A stretch of DNA of 60,000 nucleotides from NCBI RefSeq assembly GCF_037975245.1, contig NC_092579.1:27889666-27949665 (forward strand), read 5' to 3'. Below the pieces are notes generated by a model that was not told the DNA's origin, did no database searches, and was given only the letters and a program-made list of their open reading frames with translations. A program made the translations under genes and the position numbers. Shown piece by piece: positions 33,045-44,700 of this stretch. Source of the DNA: Apostichopus japonicus (Eukaryota; Echinodermata; Holothuroidea; Aspidochirotida; Stichopodidae). Each line of letters begins with the position of its first letter. Positions within the stretch are counted from its first letter, which is position 1.

Positions 33045-33726
33045 CCACTTCCTTTTTCTCTCTATTTTTTTCTCTCAAATTTTTCTTTCTTTTTCTCTCA
33101 ATTTTTTCTATCTCAATTTTTTTTTCTCTCCCTCTTTTTTTCACTCCTTTTTTTCTCTCTCCTTTTTCCTCTCTCTTTTTTCCTCTCTCTTTTTTCCTCT
33201 CTCTTTTTTCCTCTCTCTTTTTTCCTCTCTCTTTTTTCCTCTCTTTTTTCCTCTCTTTTTTCTCTCTCTTTTTTCTCTGTCCTTTTTTTCTCTGTCCTTT
33301 TTTTCTCTCCTTTTTTTCTCTCCTTTTTTTCTCTCCTTTTTTTCTCTCCTTTTTTTCTCTCCTTTTTTTCTCTCCTTTTTCTCTCTCCTTTTTCTCTCTC
33401 CTTTTTCTCTCTCCTTTTTCTCTCTCCTTTTTCTCTCTCCTTTTTCTCTCTCCTTTTTCTCTCTCCTTTTTCTCTCTCCTTTTTCTCTCTCCTTTTTCTC
33501 TCTCCTTTTTCTCTCTCCTTTTTCTCTCTCCTTTTTCTCTCTCCTTTTTCTCTCTCCTTTTTCTCTCTCCTTTTTCTCTCTCCTTTTTCTCTCTCCTTTT
33601 TCTCTCTCCTTTTTCTCTCTCCTTTTTCTCTCTCCTTTTTCTCTCTCCTTTTTCTCTCTCCTTTTTCTCTCTCCTTTTTCTCTCTCCTTTTTCTCTCTCC
33701 TTTTTCTCTCTCCTTTTTCTCTCCCT
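33045..33726. repeat. Polypyrimidine array of a 13-bp unit (CTCTCTCCTTTTT)
   Basis: The right two-thirds is a near-perfect array of the 13-bp unit. The left part is a decayed set of 11-13-bp relatives (CTCTCTTTTTTC, CTCTCCTTTTTTT). One strand is all pyrimidine for several hundred bases, so triplex (H-DNA) is possible. A 13-bp unit passes through all three frames every 39 bp, and no unit contains a stop. This explains the long but meaningless Arg/Lys/Glu-rich and Phe/Ser/Leu-rich frames on both strands. Confidence 0.95.
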
Positions 33727-33737
33727 TAATTTTAAAA

Positions 33738-33820
33738 GAGAAGCAGAGGTTGGGATTGAACCAGGGACCTTGTGATGCAAAATTTTTTTCTTTCCCACCA
33801 GACCATAAGGTGAGACTCTG
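33738..33820 (-). repeat. tRNA-like sequence next to the 13-bp array
   Basis: The minus strand reads a B-box-like GGTCCCTGGTTCAATCCC and short pairing ends CAGAG/CTCTG. The 13-bp array begins directly downstream on that strand, in the place of a SINE tail. The A box is weak, so a functional tRNA is unlikely. Confidence 0.45.
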
Positions 33821-33920
33821 AATTTGCAAGCTTTTCAAATACTTAAAGATCTAGATGTTTGGACTTAGAAGTTTTTTCAAAACATTTTCTCCCCTGATCC
33901 TACTCCCGCATTGGAAGCTA

Positions 33921-34165
33921 GTCAGGTAGAGGGGTGGCGGCGGACTCACCTTGTCCGCGTTGAACCTTGTCAGGGGGAGGGGTGGCGGCGAACTCCACTT
34001 GTCCGCGTTGAACCTTGTCAGGGGGAGGGGGGGCGGCGACCTCACCCTGTCTGCACCTTCACCCCCTCTCACCTTCTCACCTCTTACCCTCGGTACTCAC
34101 CTTGTCCACCTGTCAGGAGGAGGGGGACCGCCCGCCTTCGGGATTCACCTTATCCGCTTGTCAGA
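33921..34165. repeat. 48-bp GC-rich minisatellite
   Basis: Units start GTCAGG at 33921, 33969 and 34017, 48 bp apart, with a diverged unit near 34112. The unit holds GGGGAGGGGTGGCGGCG and TTGTCCGCGTTGAACC. It is much more GC-rich than its surroundings. Confidence 0.8.
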
Positions 34166-34198
34166 ACTACCTGTCAGTTCTCCTTTTGCAAATACTCA

Positions 34199-34271
34199 CC
34201 TGGGACTTGAACCGATGCAATCCAAACCAATCGCTTACTGAACGATGGATTAACCAATTACACCATTTCGG
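34199..34271 (-). repeat. tRNA-like sequence (pseudogene or SINE head)
   Basis: The minus strand gives an A box TGGTGTAATTGG, a 5-bp anticodon-type stem (ATCGT/GCGAT) around a 7-nt loop, and a B box CGGTTCAAGTCCC. Position 33 of the loop is C rather than the near-universal T and the acceptor stem is not clear. It is read as a tRNA relic rather than a gene. Confidence 0.5.
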
Positions 34272-34332
34272 TTCCCTCTGGAGAAAATTCGTTTCTTATA
34301 TTTATACTTCCACTCCCTCCAGAGGGTAGAAA

Positions 34333-35300
34333 AGTAAAAGGCTCTGTCTGGACATGAACCGCAGACATGATGCTCAGGCTGGGAATCGAACCTGAGATAT
34401 GGAGTTTGTCTGTCTCTCTCTAGTCCAGAGCACTACCAACTGCGCCACTAGAACTGTTGAGAATTAATGCTCGTTTCTAATATTTGAACTTCAGAACTCA
34501 AGAATGGAATCAGGAAAATAGCAGAAAATAAAAGAGGCTCTGTCTGGGGATCGAACCTGAGACATAGGGTTTGTCTATCTCTCCAGTCCAGAGCACTACC
34601 AACTGCGCCACTAGAACCGTTGAGAATTAATGCTCGTTTCTAATATTTGAACTTCAGAACTCAAGATTGGAATCAGGAAAAGAGCAGAAAATAAAAGAGG
34701 CTCTGTCTGGGGATCGAACCTGAGACATGGGGTTTGTCTATCTCTCTCCAGTCCAGAGCACTACCAACTGCGCCACTTGAACTGTTGAGAATTGTTGCTC
34801 GTTTCTAATATTTGAACTACAGAATGGAATCAGGAAAAGAGCAGAAAATAAAAGAGGCTCTGTCTGGGGATCGAACCTGAGACATGGGGTTTGTCTATCT
34901 CTCCAGTCCAGAGCACTACCAACTGCGCCACTTGAACTGTTGAGAATTAATGCTCGTTTCTAATATTTGAACTTCAGAACTCAAGAATGGAATCAGGAAA
35001 AGAGCAGAAAATAAAATTACTGTCTAGGAATTGAACCGGAGACTTGGAGTTGTCCGTCTCTCTCAGTTACAGAGCACTACCAACTGCGCCACTAGAACTG
35101 TTGAGAAATAATGCTTGGTTCTTATATTTAAACTTCAGAGTCCAGAATGGAAGAAGGAAAAAGAGCAGAAAATCATGGCGTTTGTCTGTCTCTCTCAGTT
35201 ACAGAGCACTACCGACTGCGCCACTAGAACCGTTGTGAATTAATGTTCGTTTCTAACATTTAAACATCAGAGTGGGAGAAGAAAAAGAGCAGAAAATCAA
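34333..35300 (-). repeat. Tandem array of six tRNA-derived units, about 155-195 bp each
   Basis: Units begin near 34333, 34530, 34691, 34847, 35011 and 35176. In the first four units the minus strand contains a fine Pol III A box TGGCGCAGTTGG and a B box GGTTCGATCC (GGTTCGATTCC in unit 1). They stand about 55 bases apart, with an extended arm between, like class II tRNAs (Leu/Ser). The later units decay. The spacer (TTGAGAATTAATGCTCGTTTCTAATATTTGAAC and the A-rich GAGCAGAAAATAAAAG) is shared. Unclear acceptor pairing argues against working tRNAs; a tandemly amplified tRNA-derived SINE or tRNA-gene relic fits best. Confidence 0.75.
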
Positions 35301-35307
35301 AATGTAT

Positions 35308-35890
35308 ATTTCTCTCCAAAATTACGCGTGGGACCGGGGTGACCTACTGATTAACTGTCACTCAATAATCATGTCAAGTCCCGTCCCTAGTGTTTAAAAT
35401 GGAAGCAATTGTATGACATAATATGAAATTTTATTTTAATATTTAGAGGCTTGAAATTCCATAACGTGCAACTTTTATTTGCAAGAGAATAGTCTTCTGT
35501 GCCCCGGGAATCCAAAACGAAGCAGCGAAATTTGAAATTTTTCGGCCAATGTGTGATATGGTAGACAGCCTTAATAATGATTATTTTGAATTTCGGCCAA
35601 AATCGCGAATTTTATTTCTCTCCAAAATAATGCGTGGGATCTGCAGTGATCTGCATGATTTCATGTCAGTCAATAATCATTTCATATTCTGTCCCTAAAG
35701 TGTAAAAATATAGTTATTTTATGACATAATATGAAATAACATTTTAATATTTAGAGGCAGTTTAAAGACCATAACATGCAACTTGAAACCCCAAGAGAAT
35801 ATCCATATGAGCCACGGGAATCGAAAACGAGCATCGGAATTTGAAAATTTTTCATTTTCGACCATTTTTTTTTTGAATTTGAAATCATTT
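35308..35890. repeat. Two-copy direct repeat, about 300 bp each
   Basis: Copy 1 starts TCTCTCCAAAATTACGCGTGGGA near 35308 and copy 2 TCTCTCCAAAATAATGCGTGGGA near 35617. Both pass through AATAATCAT, TGACATAATATGAAAT, ATTTTAATATTTAGAGGC and CGGGAAT-C-AAAACGA. They are adjacent to the tRNA-like array, so the whole 34.3-36.3 kb block looks like serial local duplication. Confidence 0.75.
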
Positions 35891-36029
35891 CTTCGGTCAA
35901 TTAACGGGGTATATTATTAAATACTATTAAGTTTCCTGATTGCGGTACTCCGTAATGGGGAAATAATAGGGAAAACGATATGAATGACCGTTTCAATGGA
36001 TGTACCACAAAACGGAGAGTCAACGATGT

Positions 36030-36290
36030 TAAAGTTACAAGGCACTTCCAACTGTGCCACAGTAACTGTTGAGAATATTGTTCGTTCTTCATAGTAAACT
36101 TCAGAGCAGAAACTCAAAGTGCTTTTTCAGGGAATTGAACTCTAGACGAGCAGTATGTCTTAAGTTTTGGCTAACAGAGCACAAACCGCTGTGCCACAGT
36201 AACTATTGAGAAATGAATCTCATTTCTAATATTTTCTAATATTTAAACCCCAAACTCACCTAAAATATCTTGAAATATATCAGAATTTTT
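36030..36290 (-). repeat. Two decayed copies of the tRNA-derived unit
   Basis: Two stretches with CTGTGCCACAGTAACT.TTGAGAA and a GGGAATTGAACTC block echo the 34.3-35.3 kb units, with eroded A and B boxes. Confidence 0.6.
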
Positions 36291-37708
36291 CCCCAGCATT
36301 ATCGGAGCACTAATCACTTTGCCACAATTAATACACACTGAGAAATACTGGACATTTGATTTGATCTCAAGTCAAGTCACTTGACTTTTATCACTAAATC
36401 ACAGGTCCTAGATTTATCTGCAAGTCAAGAAACAAGTGACTCTAGTCTTGACTCAAGTCAACACCATGGAGCCACAAGACTTACCTTGTATTCCAACAAA
36501 CAAATTTCACCGACTCTTTTGATTGAACTTTGCATTTCTGTCTGTCTTTATCCCAAGTTACTGCTGTTTATAATAAACCTAGGTTTATAGTGCATAGCTA
36601 TGCACTGGTAACTGTTTCCATCAAACTTATGTATTGTTGAGGGTTTGCTTATGAACAGTTTATGGGGCAGTGACTTGGGTACAAAATGAAAAAAAAAATT
36701 GTGCAATTTCATCAAAGAGGATACTGGCGTCTAGATATATTTTACCATGTGTAAATTAATCAGCAGTTTGCTTTGATTTCAATTCTCGAAACATTGTCAA
36801 TAATACAATTTTCACATAAACGTCATCTTGGACGATTGAATTTTTCATTATTTAAAAATGGAGCTTGTATTGACATAGTAATTAAGTTTTATCTTTTGTA
36901 TATAAAAAAAAGTGGAAGTTTTAAGAAGGGTTGCCAGGTGCCATCTTAGGAGTTATACAGTTCAGTAGATTTAGCAAATGACTTGAGGTATTCCCAGCAT
37001 TTAACTTTTCTCTTTATCACTAAACGGCTCAAAAGGGATTGCCAGCTCAGTTGTAAAAAGAATAGGACTTGAAATCCTTAGGTCAATGCTTGGTAAAACT
37101 TCTCATAAATTTGATTATATTTTCAGTCAGTTTTTAGTTGTTTACTAATAACAATACCAAAATAATAATAATAATAATTCTGCATATTGCTGTTCTATTC
37201 ACCAATTCTACACATCTCTCCTACAGTTTACATATTGCTCTTCTATTTACCAAACCTACACATCCCGCCTACAGTTTACATATTGGTCATTGTTATTTTG
37301 CTGCATTTTTTTCAGACAAACTAATAGGCTATTCGGCCAACCGGGTTATAGGGCTATTAGGCCGGTGTTAAGGCCTGGTTGTCCATGTGTCAACCAGACA
37401 AAAAATTCTTGAAAAATGTTTCCTGGTAAAGAGTCAACTTAATGTCACAAGATATAGATCTTTGAGCAAACTATTGCAAATTATAGCACATTTAAGGAAA
37501 CAAAATTAGTTTCTGACTACCTCAATAAATCATAGCTGCACTAAAATATTTGTACACTTTGTTGGCAAGTTAACAAATATCAGATACAAATCCACCCTTA
37601 GCTACAACTGGCTGTGAAACAATAAATAATTAGGTATCACTGGTTAAGCCCAATCACAGCAAGTCATAAAGGTCTTCCTTAACAGAGAGAGAGAGAGATT
37701 TCTTTTAC
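36291..37708. other. Intergenic or intron sequence, nothing recognised
   Basis: A+T-rich with a short near-direct repeat at 37180-37290 (CTACAGTTTACATATTG twice). No splice-consistent exon was found that would link the possible minus-strand exons. Confidence 0.4.
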
Positions 37709-37826
37709 CATAGTAACAAAGTTGTGCAAACCGGCCAGGTTACTTCCATTAATATCAAATTTTTCATGATACCAACTAGGTGACAATGCAACAACAGATG
37801 GTGTTTTGAAACATAGAAAACACTTT
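37709..37826 (-). CDS. Possible internal exon of an unrecognised minus-strand gene
   Basis: Bounded by TTTATCTTCCAG and ATG|GTAAAA on the minus strand. It encodes KCFLCFKTPSVVALSPSW followed by YHEKFDINGSNLAGLHNF. Its entry phase (one base completing a codon) fits the exit phase of 38363-38493. Family unknown. Confidence 0.35.
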
Positions 37827-38362
37827 CTGGAAGATAAATTACAAAGAGACATTTTACAAAGAGACTGTTTGACGATAATGTATTGAGAAGAATACAATTC
37901 TCTCCATGCTTTACAACAAGGTTATTTTCTGCTTTTTTAATTAATGTGACTAGAACAGATTTACATAATAACATAACTGCTGCTCTTGGGTTTGGCAATC
38001 TGGTAGAGCGCCATCATTAATGCCATACTTATATTTACCCTAACGGCCTGCATTGGTATTCTGTCATTATTTCAATTCTCATTTTGATTGACTTGTGTAC
38101 CTCATTCTTGTGCACTGTGGTACAAGAAATAAGAGTTTTCATCCCTCATAGTTAAAATTCAAATTCATTATTCAAAATACTTGTTTGGTCTTCCATACTG
38201 TCAACAATTTGTTAAAACTTCGCCAATAGACGTTCACTCATGGCAATTATGAAACTTTATCGGGCTTAACAGGTCAATGAAAGCAGTTCTTATCATTCTT
38301 GATGATGCTAGACATCAGGCCAAAGAGATATGGACTATCGACTCCAGGATATCCAAGGTTAC

Positions 38363-38493
38363 CTTGACCAATAGGATCCAAAAGCTCCGAGGTCAAAAAC
38401 GACTGACCAGTGGTTAAACATGATGTTCTTCCAACAAGGCGGAGTGTCGTCAAATTTTTGTCTCCAAATATATTGAACTTGCTGATTGGCAAG
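38363..38493 (-). CDS. Possible exon of an unrecognised minus-strand gene
   Basis: Minus-strand frame VQYIWRQKFDDTPPCWKN then MFNHWSVVFDLGAFGSYW, ending TCAAG|GTAACC. It is Trp- and Asp-rich and protein-like. No start codon is visible; the frame is open upstream only to a stop shortly before the acceptor-like CGATCAG. RanGAP1's last exon lies just 288 bp upstream, so any 5' exon must be very close or overlap the RanGAP1 3' region. A different frame over the same bases is also open, which lowers confidence. Confidence 0.3.
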
Positions 38494-38780
38494 CTGATCG
38501 AGTAGCAGAACAAAAACAATAAATTGAAGAAAAAAAGAAAGTTCTATTTACAGTATTACCTGGAATCAAGTAAGTTATGGTAAATGACTCAAAAGCTAAG
38601 CCCCCCTAAAAATATATATGTACATATATTCTTTTAAGTCTTCATATTTTCAGTTCTTTTCGAATGGAGTCACTTCGCTGTTGAGCCACATTTCTTAGCA
38701 CATCCTTTCACAATAATTCAGAATCCTGGGCTGCTGAAGTTCAGAAATATCGAAATATCTCAAGTTGTCCTTTTTTTTAT

Positions 38781-41700
38781 TCACAGCCTGTATAGCGTCT
38801 GAAGCAGGTTATGCTTGGGCATGATGTAGTTGTCAACCAGTTCATTTGGTCTGAAATAAAGAAACCGGAATGAAAACATTTTCATGTTTCCTTGCTGCTG
38901 CTCATTGATTTGATTAACAGCCTGGAACACTCCTAGTATGTAACGATGAAGCATTCCCTTAAGTTATGTGTACAAACTGTTGTAAACAAAATAACGCTAG
39001 CCAAGGCCCTTCATAAATATGCATAAACATTTGTAGCACCCCATCAGCATGTGTCTGCTATCTACAAATATCACTTTATCCAATTTTGAAGATCAAACAT
39101 ATAGTTTCCATATAAGTAACTGCAATTTGATATATAATCCCCCACCTGGTAAACTCATCATTAGTCATGAAACAAGCACTAAAAACAATGAGGTTCACCT
39201 ACTCACTGAAAATGGTAATGATCAATAATGGCCCTGTGAAGTTATTAATCATACAAAGCTTGTAACTAAATGCAAAGCCTCATTCCCTTGTAAATACAAA
39301 TTTTATCAATTGCCACACATCCACCATGATATAATTTCTTTTCCAATAATCCTGAACAGATATGCCTAAGATCAAATTTGCCTTTGGTGCACAGTCTACA
39401 GGTGGAAACACTTAAGGTAAATTAACTTTCAAATACCAAACAGAATAAGGAGTAAATCTCTACACTCACAAAGATATAAATGTTGTGAGCATGGCAATCA
39501 TGCTCCTTGGAAAGTACTCTTGCTGTACGACATGTTCCAAGGTGGCGAGTATCCCAGTAGGATTGGAGACTGGTCTGAACTTCTTATCTTCGCTCTACAA
39601 AAGAAGAAAGAATCCTTTAATGTTCGAGGTTACAAAGAAGGAAGAAGGCAAAAATATAGAAATAAGAAAACCTGTCCAGAGAGTTTCAACAGGACTGTTA
39701 ATGGGGAATTCCAGTAGCTGAAGTTGATTAGTAGTTTACTTAAGATGGAGTTTTTTTGTCTACATCTGATGAGGTCAAACCCACATTCTCATAGCATTTT
39801 GTGTGACCAAAGTAGAACTTTTTTTCTCTTCTAAATTTGGTGGTATTTTGTGAATGCATCTGGCAACAGCAGTGTCGTCACGGCAACTCAGCTAAAACTA
39901 GTGTTTTGTTGTCTGTTTATAATATTTGCACTCCCTTCTTCAAAGAGGATAAATTACACCTAATTAGTTGCGTTCTAATTAACACAGAGATCATTGAAAG
40001 CTAAAGAAAAATATCCCAAATGTATCAGGTTGCAAGGATTAATCAATAATATTACATAGAAAAGTACTGCTTCATGAAGACCACTTGCTGTAATGACATC
40101 ACAGTTCACCCATGGTGATCTACTCCAGACAAAAAATCAAGCATTTAGCCAGCCAAAATAGGTTCCATTCAATCAACCATATTTTGAGTTAGAGACCAGA
40201 CATTGAGATGGGGTTTATTGAGAGAAAGAAACCCTCATAACAAATATTTTACTTGGAAGTCAAATATCTCTCCTGATATCTGTCGTAGGCTTGATTTTTT
40301 CCTTATTTCTCGCTCTCTTGGCCCGCTCGTAACAAATACATCGTTTTCTCCCAGTTTACAATCTGATCATTCTCTTGTCATTATTGATCTAAATGTTTTC
40401 TGCGAGAAGAGAGGTCCAGGGTACTGGAAGTTTAATTGTGCTTTACTTCATGATGAGGAGTACATTAGGATTATTGAAGAAACTTCTCACTTGATTTGTA
40501 CAAATGAAACCTTTATGAACCCTTGTAAAGAATGGGATTATATAAAATATAAAATTCGTACAGTGTCATCAAATTATAGTAAAGTAAATGCTATAGAACT
40601 TGTAGAAAACATGAAATAGATGTTGTTAACAATATTTCTAAGTTGGAAAAGGACTATTTTGCTACCCTTTCCTTAGATGTTCTTCATAAGCTCAATTCTG
40701 AAAGAAATAAGCTTGAACATACTTTTGATTAAAAGCTGTGTGGTATTATTATACATTCTAGGGCGAGGTGGGTAGGCTATGGGGAGAAAAATACTAAATA
40801 CTTTCTTATCTTGGAAAGACACAACAAGATTAGAAATGCTATTCGCAAGTTGCATGATACAGGTGATTCAATTATTTCTGATTCTACTTCCATTCTTCGC
40901 ATGCTCGCATCCTTTTATGGTGGACCTGTATTCCAGTCAACGTATTAAGCTAAACCCCATTTTTCACGGACCTCGAGATTACAAAATCCTTAAATGTTGA
41001 GGATGCTAATAAATATGATGGGCTGTTAACGGAGGATGAATGTAGAACTGTCCTATTTTCTATGAGTAAGGCAAAAGCCCTGGTAATGATGGATTGTCGA
41101 TTGAATATTATCAGCATTTTTGGCCTTTAATTGGTACTGTTGTAACAGACTCTTTAAATTTCTCGTATACCCATTTGGGTCTCTCGAAAGAGCAGGCACA
41201 TAGTAATATCATTCTTATACCTAAGCCTGGAAAAGATAAGAACTTTTTTTTTAATCATATGCCTATTTCCTTAATGGAAATTGAATGTAAGATTTGTTCA
41301 AAAGCATTAGCTACTCGAATTAAGAAGGTTTTGCCTAAAATTATTGGTCACAATCAAACGGGTTATATTGAAATACGTTTTATAGGGAAAATTTTTTGTT
41401 GTATTTTAAATTCTATCGATTTCTGTAAGCTGAATTCAATCCCTGATCTTTTAGTGTTAATTGATTTTGAAAATGCGTTTGATAGACTGAATTGGGATTT
41501 TATTTTTCATTCCCTAGAACGTTTAATTTCAATGATAGTTTTTATGTCGTTGGATTTGTACGTTATATTCAAACTCTTCTGCTTCAGTTTTTAACAACGG
41601 TTTTTCCTCGGAGCCTTTTGACATTACTAAGGGTGTGAGACAAGGTTGTCCTCTCAGCCCTTACATTTTTATACTTTCCATGGAATTTCTAGCAATGAAA

Positions 41701-44700
41701 ATTAATGCAAGCTTAAATGTTAAAGGTATTTCTATATTAAATAACAAATTAAAAATCCTCCAGTATCCGGATGATACTATTTTGTTCCTTGATGGTTCTC
41801 ATGAGTCATTGAGAGAGGTTATTCTTATCCTGAAAGATTTCGAACTGGCTTCTGGGCTGAAGATTAATTTTGATAAGTCTAGTGTTTATTCCGCTAGGTC
41901 CTTAAATTACTCATAAACCACACCTTTTTTAGGTGGACTGATGGTCCAGTAATTGTTTTAGGTATTTTTATTTGCAATGATGGAGATGAAAACTTTTTCG
42001 GTTAAATTTCATGCCCAAGTTGTCTCAACTAAAGAAGTCATTGAACTTGTGGTCTTGTAGAGACCCTATTCCTATTGGTTAAAATATTTTTGGTGAAAAT
42101 GTTTGCTTTATCTCAATTGGTGTATCTATTTCAATGCTTGCCAAATCCTCTCAATTATTTTATTAAGCTTGTGGATAATGTTTTGTATAACTTTATCTGG
42201 GCGGGAAAACCTGATAAAATTAAACGTACTGCTATGATTAATGCAATTTCAGAAGGAGGATTAAACGTTACTCATATAAGTAGTTTTATTAATGTTTTTA
42301 ACATGAACATGGGTTAAGAGATATACTGACACTACTTACTGGAAAATGTATTTTTCCTATTTATCTTTAAAAGTTTGGTAAACAATTTCTATTTGAATGT
42401 CATTTTATGCCAGGCGACGTTAAGACGGAAAATCATTTCATAAATGATGTACAGTATTATATGCTTGGTCTCTTTTTGCTTATAAGAATCCTACTGGTAA
42501 TTTTATTGATCAAATTATCTGAAACAACCACAATATTAAAGTAAACAATTATGTTATTGTTTAAAAACATTTGTACGAGAAAAATCTGATTCATATTCAT
42601 AATCTTTTAGATGCAAATAACCGGCTCTTAAATTTTCTTGATTATAAACGAAAATTCGATATAAATTGTCCTTTCACATTTTACTGTGGCATTATAAATG
42701 CTATCCCAGGTCATTGGAGAGGGTCATTAGATGCCTGAAATGATGTCGAGGAAATTCCTTTGAAGACAATTCAGAACAACGCATCACTATCTTGTTTCAT
42801 ATATAAGCAGCTTATTCAGGGACATGTAACTATTCCAAACTGTATTGTTAAGTGGAATGTAAACTTTGATTATAGCTCTCTACAATGGCGTGTTATCTTT
42901 CAAATTCCTTTCAAGTCGTTAAGGGAGACAAAATTACAATACTTTCAATTTTGTTTTCTTCATTGTATACTTGACACAAGCCATCTTCTGAGTTTTAAGG
43001 GTTTAATTGACAATTCACAGTGTACTTTCTGTGGCCTAAAGGGGAGGAGACTATTGAACATTTGTTTTGGGAGTGTAAAAATTATTTCCGATTTTGTTTT
43101 ACATGTTGAGCAACATATTTTTTATAGACAATTTATTCTTTCCAAGTCGGATATGTTTTTCAGCTATCAACTATTATTGAAGCATCCGTTGAATCTTTTA
43201 ATTTTTCATATCAAATACTATATATTCCAGAAGAAATTAGATATGAGCATTCGCAACGTTAACAAAATTTTGTATAAATTAAAATTTCTGTTAGAAGTTA
43301 AGAAATATTTAGATCATGGTAAACATCGAGGACCTCTATCATACAATCTCCTAAGAGACACTTTTATTTTAATATTATTTTTTATTTTTTAAATTGTGCT
43401 ATGCTTTTTGAATATTGAATATTTGTAATCAATCAGTAATTAAGTGTCATATATATGTCTTTATATAAGTTTGTTATTATGGCAAAAGACTTGACAATAA
43501 ATGATGGCCAAAAAAAAAAGAAAAAAAAAGAGATGGGTTTATCAACTAACAGTGTGGAATATATTTCTTTTTCATGTAAATGTCACATTTATCTGCCATG
43601 GCAATAGCCTCGTTAAAGGAAGCAAATTAGTTATGATTTGTCTAAGGATGACAATGATATGAGAATGAAAACAGACAGGTACGTCCTGTTTGTAAATATC
43701 ACTGACTATATTTCAATCAAAACTACTGATGTTGGAAGAAAACAAATATACGTCCATGAATTGTTTGGAAATAACTATCACAGTTTTGTTTATAAAAGGA
43801 AAAAAAACAGGACACACAAATCCCAAACATTTTGGAAAAAATCACATCTTTTATTAAAGTATTGTGGTCTGATTCAAAGGATCCCATTTTCACCTTTTAT
43901 CATTGTATTAAATTGTACTGCTAGTTTAGCAAACTTGTAGCAAAATGAAAAGTTTGACCTCTATGAATAATTCATATCACATTTGATAATGTGACAATTT
44001 TTAGGGCATCAAAATACAAAGATCCCAGACAATTATCACATTTGTTCTTCTATTTCATATTTTTCATTATTTATTACAGCCACACAAAAAAAGTTGATGT
44101 TCTTCAAAAGCTTTATTTAGGCAATTATAACCTCTTTTGTTGATTTATCCTTGAAACATGTTACATTTAGAATCTTTCTTGTGAGCACCGTCAATATTCT
44201 CTGTATTAGAATTTTATTTACTGCTCTTTCATAGAAATTTGTTATCTTTTTTTTTGTCACATTTGGTTGATTCTAGGGATTGTATTTCATGCTATGATAA
44301 AAACAAATTGGGATACATTGATATTAGGAGATAATACCCTGGCTAGAGAAGTTTAGTTATTTGCTTAATCTCATTTCTTAAAGAAATTTCAACAATGACT
44401 ATATATTTAAGCACCAAGTTATGCTTTGTCTGGATATGTACAATATGTCAGGGTATTTGCATAAAGACCTTTTTGTTTAGGCGTCTGTGACTCAAAATAT
44501 TGTGTCGACCGGAATTGGTTACGTAACTGAGCATCCCAGGTGGAGATATTTCATTGTTAATTAAAGTTCCTTGCTAATTGTTGAAAGGCAAAGTTAGGGC
44601 TATATTTAAAAGTCTTCAGTCACTCTGAAATTAGCTCTCCGAGGAGACGCATCTCAAATGGGCTCAAGATTTGTGTAACTTAATTCATTAGAGATTGCCA

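Noticed and set aside
32947-33838. Long Arg/Lys/Glu-rich and Phe/Ser/Leu-rich open frames on both strands
   Set aside because: They come entirely from the 13-bp stop-free tandem unit read in rotating frames; no start context, splice structure or codon bias supports a gene.
34333-35300. Cluster of functional tRNA genes
   Set aside because: A and B boxes are good but the acceptor and T stems do not pair well and the units share long SINE-like spacers.
38274-38519. Alternative minus-strand frame ending ...IIKNDKNCFH
   Set aside because: It is open by chance over the same bases as the Trp-rich frame, lacks a clear start and does not join in phase to the next exon-like segment.
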